Of a stretch of DNA of 64,000 bases, positions 55,301 through 64,000 are shown in pieces. The notes beneath the pieces were generated by a model that ran no database searches, was not told the origin of the DNA, and was given only the letters and a program-made list of their open reading frames with translations. The translations under genes and the position numbers were made by a program. Source of the DNA: Trichoderma breve. Its lineage: Eukaryota > Ascomycota > Sordariomycetes > Hypocreales > Hypocreaceae. Position 1 is the stretch's first letter. Each line of letters opens with the position of its first letter. The stretch spans positions 1,054,001-1,118,000 of the forward strand of contig NC_079235.1 in NCBI RefSeq assembly GCF_028502605.1, given 5' to 3'.

Positions 55301-58300
55301 TGATGCATACAAGTGCCTCGTACGTGTAGGTGCGATATATGCATCTACATGTCCGGAGGAGACAGGTAAATATTCACTTTTCATGGCGATATTCTCGCCG
55401 AATGTTGGCTTTAAACCGGAAACACCGCTAACAGCTCGTTACCCTTTAGTTTCTCCCTTGTGGTCTCCAATGGATCAACAATTCTGGTGGGACGCGGTAC
55501 GGCTCGAGCTCTTAGTTTCGCTGGCCAACGCCCTCCACATAGCAGAGGCATGAAACGCTTTCCGGCTGCCGAGGCGCTCTTGTCGCGCCCTGTGCCACTC
55601 CAAACTTGCAGTAGCACTGCTGGCCCTACCACGACCAACATCACACGTGCAAGCCGAGACTGAGCTGAAACTGCTTCGATAGTTACTCGTCGAGGCCGCT
55701 ACCTCACAAATGCACTTTATACAAGCAGTGGTCAGCTGTGGCGGTGGAGGCGCAAATGAAAGCCATTGTCGGCGACGTCCAGCTGTGTTGTGTCTCGTGG
55801 TGAGACCTGTCAATCCGACATGGCGGTTGAGCCAGTGGGTGCGGGAACCACCTCTGCCAGTGAGATCCAAAGGTGGCAGCACCTGGCAGCGCCATCCCGG
55901 ACGTCCGGCAGCACATCCTTGCTTGTCTTAAGCCACTGTGGAGAAGCCCAGAGACGTGGCGCCATGTCTCCAAGATTCGCGTTTCCAGCTTTTTGCTTCT
56001 CTAGGGTGGGGGGGTTTAAGACAGGGCTTGGATGTACCACTACCAGGGATACCGCACCGCGACGCTGAGGTTACGATGACAGGTGCTGGAGTGCAAGGCA
56101 AAATCCCAGTACCGCGGACTATTGGTTCGCGGCGTGCCCTCCCTCCGTATCTTAACGGCCTTACGGGTATGAAATATGTCGTCCTGTAGCACGGCATGCC
56201 ATGTACCTAACTTCAACGTTACCGAAGAGCTCACTTCCGTCGCTTTTATTGCGGCCGGTCCAAGTATGGTAGGTAGTGCGACCCGCAGCTCTGTTCAGCC
56301 GCAGCAAGTTGTTAGTTCTCAAATACCCTTTAATACGACTTTTGTCCACAGCCGCATTCCGTCCTGACAGGGACTAGATGTATCAGGTCAATCAACGCCT
56401 GCTTGTTAAGTGCAGCATTTTTGCATTATCAGCTGAAAGATATGCAAACAAGTCAAAGTCTTCCAGGCCCCACGCATCCCATACAGAAAAGGGGAGGAGA
56501 GCAGGGAGCGAGAGGGATGGGAGGAAAGAGACAACAATATCTTACCGCAGTCGACAACCGCAATACCACTCGCCCGAGACATCGCTTCGCAGCGTATACA
56601 TCTTGTGCTAACCCCGGCGTCTGGGACTTTTGGACGCCGTCAGCGTTTCAGCCCCGACAAAAAAAGAAAAGAAAAGGGAGCCAAAAACAGCCCGCCGGTG
56701 CTACCAGGACCAACCGCAAGAAAGCAACCACTCATACTCGAGATTGGTCGATGCGTTTGACACCGGGCACCGGGGTGTCTGTACTGAATTCCGATAGCAT
56801 GCGTCGGAACCGCTTTCCCATACGGAAATAAACTCTCTGGGCTACCATGCTCGGGCCAACTCAACTTCGCCAGCTGTACGCCGTTGGTTGAGATTGGCGG
56901 CATTCTGGTCCTAGGGCCGGTCCTTTAATACCACCAAAGATGAATCATTACTGTGTCCGCATACTGGCACGTTAGAAAGCTACTGATCAAAGATTAAGAG
57001 TTACTCTTGATGTCGACCAAAATGTAGTGTTGCGGTGAAGTGACCTGGCAATTCTGTGGGAGACCAAACGAGCCTGAGTTCGATATCAGGACACATACCC
57101 TCTCGAATTTGTGCACCTATCACCTATCTTCGACATGTGGAATATCTTTCGTCCATGAGATTTCGGCAGATGCATGTTTCTGCACGCCCATGCCGCTGAG
57201 AGAGGCTCATTGCAGTGTGCAAAGCGGCCAGCAACTTTGCGTTGTCGTTTTAGCTCCTACGACATGATACGCCTCGATACAAGGTGGTGCGGCAGCATTG
57301 CTACTGAGCCCGGTTTACCATTGGTCTCCCTACCAGGGGCATGTTCTGAAGGATGTGTTGTACTATGCTGTGTTCCATCCGCGGGACACGGAAAGCTCGC
57401 CAGACGAAGCTATTCCTGTCGGCTGAGAAGCGACCCTATCGCAGTCCCAGAATACTACAACAGGCTCTCTTGGTGCTTTCCTCTCTCGCCTTCGTTTGAC
57501 CAGCCACGCTTGTGAAGTGCACGCTCCTGTCTCTGTTTATTGATCAACCGGTACGACTTTTACCGTCCTAAGAACGAATCCTACCGGAGACGATATTCTA
57601 CATCTCTCCTCAGTATAGGCTAGTTCCATCAATACCAAGCTTGCCAGGAGACATGCCAGTTGCTGCGGGGACTGACTATGGAACAACTTCAGGTAGATGA
57701 AAGGGTTCAACTTTTTAACTTCAACTTCCAATCCAGGGACTTGGGAGAGTCGAAGGCGTCGGCCTACTATCTTATTGTCCACTTCTTATAACCTATGCAC
57801 ATATCTCTGCACTTGAACTTGGTGATTTGCTTAGAGCGAGACTGCATTGACGAATTCCCTATACCGCACTAAAACTGATCCAATAATGATTTCGGCCCTC
57901 ACGAGTTTAATTAAACGCGGCGCCTCTTTGCGTGGCTTCGACCCTGGGGCGTTTTGTCTAAGCGCAGCTTCCAGTTGGGGTACAGATTGCTTGAATGGGG
58001 AGGGGATCAGGAATTTATTACCTGTTCCGCGCATTATGCATGTGCAATATTTTGCCACCTAATGGCCCAACCGGGCAGCTCCTACATACCAGCAAAGCCC
58101 GACAGTCTGGTAACGCACAACTCTGGTCAACGTGCGTCTCTTCGCCAGCCTGAAGCCCCCATGTTGACAGCTTTACTAGCACACTCTTAGCATTCCTCAC
58201 GGCTTGGATCCAATTGGACGGTTAGCCCTTGCTTTAGATGAAATCCTTCCGGATGTGATATCCGGCGATGAGTTTGTTTTATCCTTGTCTGCCTGGCAAA

Positions 58301-61300
58301 GATTCCCCAGTGAGGACTGTTGGCTCTAGCCTGTTGCTGCGAGATTGTGGCGTTCTTATCCGCGGCGTGCTCAATATCATCTAACCTACCAGTACAAGTA
58401 CTAGTATGAGTGAATGCAGGGCTGGCTTGAGGCTGTAGCAGCGGAAAGAAATCGGTCGGTACGGAGTATATCCTCCGTAAGTAACATCTACTAATAATTC
58501 AAAATCGGTATAGGTCCTCATGGCACACTGAATCGTTAGAGAGACAACTGAGAGCTGCCACGGCCAAAGTATGATCTGCTGATGAGAGACACAGCTATTA
58601 TTAGCTCCAATCGTCTCTCCGCAGGATGAACAAGACTAAACGAATCAAGCAGATTATGCACGAAAAACCCAATACGGAAAACTAGCAACACTTTAACCGC
58701 ACACTAGGAGTACGGCCCGCAGGTAGTGAGCTTTCCCGCCTGTTCGTTGGGCCAATTACAGGAGAAGCTTGGCCAGTCCACCTCCTTACATGCAATCAGG
58801 CGGCCAACGAAAGATGGCAGTGTGGGCAAAGCGCGCCGTACTCCGTGGTAGCTGCAGTGGCTATTGCCAACACTACTGCAATGGCAAGAGCCAAGAGCCG
58901 CTCCAGTTCGCCATCGTTGCCGAGCAGTCGCCTTGAATCTCGCCATGAAGCGGATCGGTTCGGAGCATGGGACGCAAAAACCCCCCCATAGGAGGTTGCC
59001 ACGAGAGCTCGACGCCCACAGCAACCAATCGCTTTGATAGCCAGAATGCGCCACTAGAGTGCAGGCATCTCTCCATACTACTTCCTACTAGTAGCACAAG
59101 AAGTATTCTCCCTACTTCACAAGTCTGGAGGCTAAAGGGGCTACTCTTCCAACTCGCGACTAAGTGCTGCTCATCATGCACTAGTTTCGGTGCTGGAACG
59201 CTTTGACTTGCATCGGCACTGTTTCACTGCAGTGCCAAACCTCTACTGCTATCGAAGAGTCGCCGAGATGAACGCTGAAGAATGATGAAGGGAGATTGCG
59301 TCTTTCATGGCACACCGCCAGAAGTTCACGAGTCGGTGCAGGCCTTACTTGATCCCTCTTCTCCTGTCAATGTCTTTCCATTCGCCGCTTTGAGCTTCTT
59401 ACATGCCTCTGCCTACATATTAGTGCCGCAAGGTGTGGGTAACGCGGGCGTTCTACAAAAGACGTACGGCAAAAGCAAGAAAAAGGGTAGCTAGCCCTAT
59501 TCCCAACTGCCAACAACTGCATACGCGCCAAGTTGTACGAGGTACTACTATCTATATATAAGGGCTTGGCTACGAGATTCTCGGCGCCACATTTCATGAG
59601 TTGATTGACTGGACGTGTCTACTAGCTGCAGGCCATTTCTTCTTTTACTTGAGGCTTGCCAAAGATACTAGGAGCCTTTGCAGTGACCCGTTTGTACATT
59701 TGCCAACGTGGACTGAACACGACACATGGATCAGCCAAGGGCCGAGTCAGCTCCTCGCATGGCGCATCGTGTCTAGGATTCTCGCCGAGGCTAACGCAGA
59801 GTTGGAGGTAATGGCTTTTCGCAGACAGCAAGGCTCAGTTTGAGGCAGCGGTGGTTTACCGCTTCTATGTGGCTTTTGCCTCTTTAGGCTGTATCATGTG
59901 TGATTCATCCTCCAGGAGAGACTTTGTACCAGCTCCAACCCTGATATCGTATCACACACGTCCTGTGTGCGGAGTAGCTGCTGCTACGAAAAGTGGCAAG
60001 GGTTATTGGAAAGGATTATATCAAATGGGCAACATTTTGCCCGTTTCTCATTACGAGTACGATACCAACCAAGTAGGATTGCAGGAGCGGACAACTGCCG
60101 ATATTAGCCCAGAAACAGCCCGTGGTCCGCCAGCCTATTGTTGGACCTTATAGGACCTATTCATCAGTCTCAATCTGGACATTACAGCAAAAGGTAAAGG
60201 AGCAACTAATGCAGCTAGCATGGCAATTCGCTTCGCGTTTCTCGCCCGTCTGCTAGCTGTTCCCCTGTTCTAGCGAGACCTATCAAACTTGGGCACGACG
60301 CCAGACAAACAGGAAACAGGAAACCCGGCAAAGGCTAACCGGGCACCCAAAATCACGGCCTCGAAGGGGAAATGCTACCAACCACGTCATGTATCACTTC
60401 TCACACAGATAGGGCAATCATTCTACGCAGTATAGCCGATACAGATATGTATGCACCAGCGTGCATATACAGGTACATACGCAGGACCACATCTCGCCGT
60501 CCACCCATCCATTTCACAATACTACGAGTACTACTACAAGACTGGCATGTACTAGCATAGCTTGTCCGTATGGGGTACGGTACGTGGCTATGTAGATCCC
60601 AGGTAAGCAGTCTATCTCCGTTACAGACCTGTCAAGCGAGGCAATGCATACACAATAAGAACGGGATCGGCATTATCAGTGCTGCTGCTTATTATTGTTG
60701 CCCTCATTATTCTTACTAGCACCCTCTTATTCACCGGGGGGATACCTGAGCTGAAGAAGTGCGGCATCAGGTAATGCCGCTTAGCATTAGTGTCGTGGAC
60801 TAAGATATTCCGTTGCTCCCTATTCTACCGCTCGTCAACCCGCGCAGCGTACGTGCTGGCTTATCGCCGTCCAGAAGCCGGTATACATGGCAGAGCAGGT
60901 AAGCAATCGAGTGTCAAAGTCCCTGCAGGTACGAAGAAAAACGCGACGCCTTGTACAGCTAGCCATCACCGTGTGCGCCCGCAGCCCGTCGAGTCCCACC
61001 AGCCTGCATCATTGCGGTGGTGGTGTCTTGATGAAGGCCAGAATGCATGGCAGCATGGGACGCCGGCCATTCAAATGCCTTGCTGCTTCTTCCTTCTGTA
61101 TCCTACGTATGAGTACAGACACGCAAAGACAACGCACGCATACACGAAACCCTGCCAATCACCTGATTGTGATGCCGGGGCCACATAAGCTACACTCCCC
61201 GGAGTGCCATTTCGTAGATGAAGTAGCATCAATGACACTCTCGGCAGGCTTATTATCAAGACAAGATGGTTGAACAACAAGGGAATAAGCGGGGTGTGGT

Positions 61301-61916
61301 TGGGATTGGAGTGGTAATCTTCTCCCGTACCAAGTACCGAGACGTTGAGCCCTTGTTATTTCCACCTTTGAAGGGTTGAACAAGGAGGGTGGGAAAATCT
61401 AGCGAAGTCTACATGATGGGGGAGGTGATGTGTCGATTTCCTTCTTCAGAGGAAAATCAGGCTGCATCTCTACATACCAGTTGTAAGTGCAAGTGCACGT
61501 ACAGGTACAGAGAGTGTGAAATTGCTCTGTTTGCACATCTCCGTACACACCGAACATACTCCGTATTGCACAAAAGCCTTACTTTTTGCCTTGGTTTTCT
61601 ACATTCTGCTTTTCCGCGGAGGCGTAGCGGTGCGGCAGCATTAGCCGAGTACATGATGGTTACAGGCGAATAGATGGAGAGTGTGATGAAAATTGTTTTG
61701 TTCTGTTTTGTCTTGTTTTTTTGTAGCCCCTTCATTTTACATACATTGAGCATCATAATACCCTAATTACCACATAATGAATCATCCATCTCAGCAGTCT
61801 CATGGTTAAAATAAGAAAAAGAAAAACAACAACGTAAATGAACAAGTTGAAATAAATAAAATGAAATGTAGTCAGAATCAACAGTCTTTTTTGTCTTCTC
61901 TCTCTTGTCAAGATAT

Positions 61917-64000
61917 TCAAGAGGTTTCAATCTCCAGACCCGCTTGTTTCATGAGATTGAAAAAGATGCCCTGCTTCTTGTACAATTCACTCGGTGTATC
62001 AAACTCCACCACCTCGCCCTTGTCCAGCACGACGACGCGGTCGCTGTCTAGAATAGTGTTGAGTCTGTGCGCGACGGTGATGATGGTGCGGTTGGAGAAG
62101 AGCGGGGAGCGCAGGGTAGCTTGGAGCATGGCGTCTGTCTCGATGTCGACGGCGGCGGTGGCTTCGTCGAGGACGAGGATGTTGGAGGGGGTGAGCATGG
62201 CGCGGGCGAGAGAGACGAGCTGTCGTTGGCCTTGAGAGAGGTTTGAGCCTGGAGGAGGTATATCGTTAGCTTTTGAATGCTTTTGGAAAATGTGTTGTTT
62301 GGAGTGATAAAGGAGCAAATGGATATATGTATACGGATCAGGGCATCAAAACTCACCTCCTTCGTTGATCTTGGCCTCGAGGCCGCCTTCCAAGCTGGCT
62401 ACGTGATCCTTCAGACGAGCATGATCTTGACATACAAAGTTAGCAAATTGGTAAATAATAAAAGAGCATGATGATTACGTACCTAGCACACTCCAAAGCT
62501 CGCTATCGTCGTGAACATGGCCGGGGTCGAGGTTGTCTCGAACGGTACCTTCGAAAAGAGCCGCGTCTTGTGGGATAATGGCAAGACGACGTCGAAGATC
62601 CAGTAGACCAATCGATGAGGTGTTGAGGTTATCAATGTCGATTTGACCAGTGACAGGCTCAATCAATCGGAACAATGCCAGTGTCAGTGAAGACTTGCCA
62701 GCACCGGTTCGACCGACGACACCAATCTTCTCGTGGGTCTTGATGTCGAGGTTGATGTTCTTCAATACAAGGTCCAAGCCCTCACGATAACGAGTGCTGT
62801 AGTTCTTAAAGTCGACCTCGCCCTTGGCGGGCCAGGCAACAGGAGGTCGCCTGCTGGGGATAATCTCAGGAGCTTCGCTGGGCAGCCGCGCGTACTCAAG
62901 TACTCGCTCGACAGACACAATGTTGGTTTCAACCTCAACAGTCTGGCGGACAATCCAGTTGAGGGAGGTCGTAATCTGCAGAGCATATGACATGGCCAGA
63001 CCAATCTGACCGGCACTAATACGGCTGTTGCTGGCAACAGCGACGATACCAAAGCCGGCAGCCGCAAGAATGACGATGGCTCCGATAAACTCAAGTCGAA
63101 CAGCAAGCCATCGGTTCGCGCTGATGGAGGGGAAATAAGCACGAAGGTTGGCATCGATTCTCCACTCGTTTTCAAGCTGGAATCTATCTTGTTGGCGATA
63201 GGCGCGGATAGTAGCGACGCCTCCAAGCGATTCCTGGAAGTGAGCATAGATGGGACTGCGGCTGACACTGTCCAAACGCTTCAGCTCACGGGATGTTCGA
63301 AGGTAGTAGCGCTGAATCCAGTAGTATGTCAGGGCAATGGGGATAATGAGAGAGCTGAAAGCGGGCACGGTCACAGCGATGATACCCAAGGTGAAGCCCG
63401 ACTTGCCCACGTTGACAAAGAGCATGTTGAAAGTACGGGCCAACACTTCATCGACACGGTAAATGTCGCTGGAGAATCGGTTCAGAATCCGACCAGCCGG
63501 GGTAGTGTCGAAGAAAGACATGGGAGACCTGAAAATAGCATTGGCCATTCGCTCGTGGAGCTTACGAGAGGCTTCAATGGAGCAAAAGATCCACAGAATG
63601 AGTGTTTGGATGACAGTCAAGAGCGAGGAACCGATACCAAAAGCGAAGTAGATGCCAATGAATTTTCCAATATCGTAGTTGGCACCCGCTTTCTGGTTCT
63701 GATCAGCCCATTCTTTCAGCCAGAAGGAACCACCAATGTTGGCCGTCTGGGCTGCGAGCAGCGCAATCATGTAAATGGCCACAGCAAAAAGGTTGTTCTC
63801 CTTGGCATACTCGCCGTATACCGACCACTTGACTTTGCCCTGCTCGACGTGCTCCTTGGCCTGCTTCGTCCTGGAGGAGCCCGCGACTTCTTCATCAGTA
63901 AGCTTGCCTCGAGGACCCTTGAAACTGGCCGTGCTAGCACGTCGCAGAGTTGCCATGCTGCTTGATCTCGGCTTGTCGGCTACGGAGGACCCAATCTTAA
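61917..64000 (-). CDS. Ycf1-like vacuolar ABCC transporter, C-terminal part
   Basis: Partial: the frame runs off the right edge of the window, so TMD0, TMD1 and NBD1 are not seen. Exons present: 62483 to beyond 64000, 62357-62425 and 61917-62248. Introns are 57 and 108 nt. The visible part starts in the linker (R-region) with LRRASTAS, an RRxS site of the kind phosphorylated in yeast Ycf1. TMD2 follows, then NBD2 with Walker A GRTGAGKSS, signature LSQGQRQL, Walker B ILVLDEA and the H-loop histidine in VAHRLN. It ends in a short tail. Resemblance to Ycf1 is strongest around SFWLKEWADQN and SPMSFFDTTPAGRILNRFSSD. Ycf1-type pumps move glutathione conjugates and metal-glutathione complexes into the vacuole. 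The class is secure; the exact orthology needs the missing half. Confidence 0.9.

Larger units (their letters stand above)
48439..61916. other. 13.5-kb region without a recognisable gene
   Basis: The longest empty stretch of the window. The first 2 kb is probably the leader and promoter of the DUF2841 gene, with purine-rich + strand around 50010-50110. Many open frames exist (up to about 209 codons), but none shows family motifs or a consistent exon chain, and several lack an ATG. It holds GTAC clusters (50892-51043; also near 51300, 51780 and 54490), TACGGAGTA copies (58460-58468, 61557-61565), an 18-bp palindrome and several microsatellites. No transposon ends, tRNA or rRNA recognised. The last kilobase is the 3' flank of the Ycf1-like gene. 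Confidence 0.5.

Noticed and set aside
57900..57980. TTCGACC-containing stretch as a tRNA B-box, and similar hits near 3200, 33510 and 57570
   Set aside because: No matching A-box at the right distance and no acceptor-stem pairing.
59282..60153. Three consecutive + strand open frames that might be exons or a frameshifted gene, with a TATATATA upstream of the second
   Set aside because: Only the first starts with ATG (the others begin at TTG and GTG). I could not join them with sensible splice sites, and none resembles a known protein.

Overview
This window is nuclear DNA of a filamentous ascomycete, most likely a Sordariomycete of the order Hypocreales (Trichoderma-like). The signs are about forty short spliceosomal introns (45-304 nt, most 50-70 nt), a fungal core gene set, and long gene-empty spacers full of short simple-sequence motifs. 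The genus is inferred from general resemblance of the proteins; no search was run. All gene models were spliced by hand from frame, splice sites and family motifs, and every multi-exon model that is complete in the window sums to a whole number of codons.

Layout. 0-12 kb: an Mrn1/Nrd1-type RNA-binding protein with four RRMs (-), a secreted-type ureohydrolase of the agmatinase/arginase family (-), and the polarity GTPase Cdc42 (-). 15-22 kb: a Vma22/CCDC115-like V-ATPase assembly factor (+), tail to tail with a neurochondrin-domain protein (-), which is head to head with a CLC chloride transporter (+). 22-33 kb: DNA ligase I (-), head to head with pyruvate dehydrogenase E1-alpha (+), then a full-length 15-exon ABCC transporter (-). 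37-48.5 kb: a Cbf1-type bHLH-zip regulator (+), an F-box/DUF6546-like protein (+), and a YDR124W-like (DUF2841) protein (-). 48.4-61.9 kb: about 13.5 kb without a recognisable gene. 61.9-64 kb: the C-terminal part of a Ycf1-like vacuolar ABCC pump (-), whose 5' end lies outside the window.

How genes may relate. The V-ATPase assembly factor and the CLC transporter both serve acidification of endomembrane compartments and lie about 2.6 kb apart. Ligase I and PDH E1-alpha share a compact divergent promoter holding a perfect MluI cell-cycle box and a perfect TCACGTGA (Cbf1-type) site, and a Cbf1-type protein is encoded 12 kb away. The ligase frame has an upstream in-frame ATG with a presequence-like extension, as in yeast CDC9, where it makes the mitochondrial form.

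I found no secondary-metabolite cluster, intact transposon, tRNA, rRNA or CRISPR. The observations that most merit follow-up are the Glu-to-Gln change at the CLC internal proton-glutamate position, the dual-start ligase, GTAC clusters and TACGGAGTA motifs confined to spacers, and a promoter-like pyrimidine block at 44.2-44.6 kb with no reading frame downstream. None of these amounts to a demonstrated new system.
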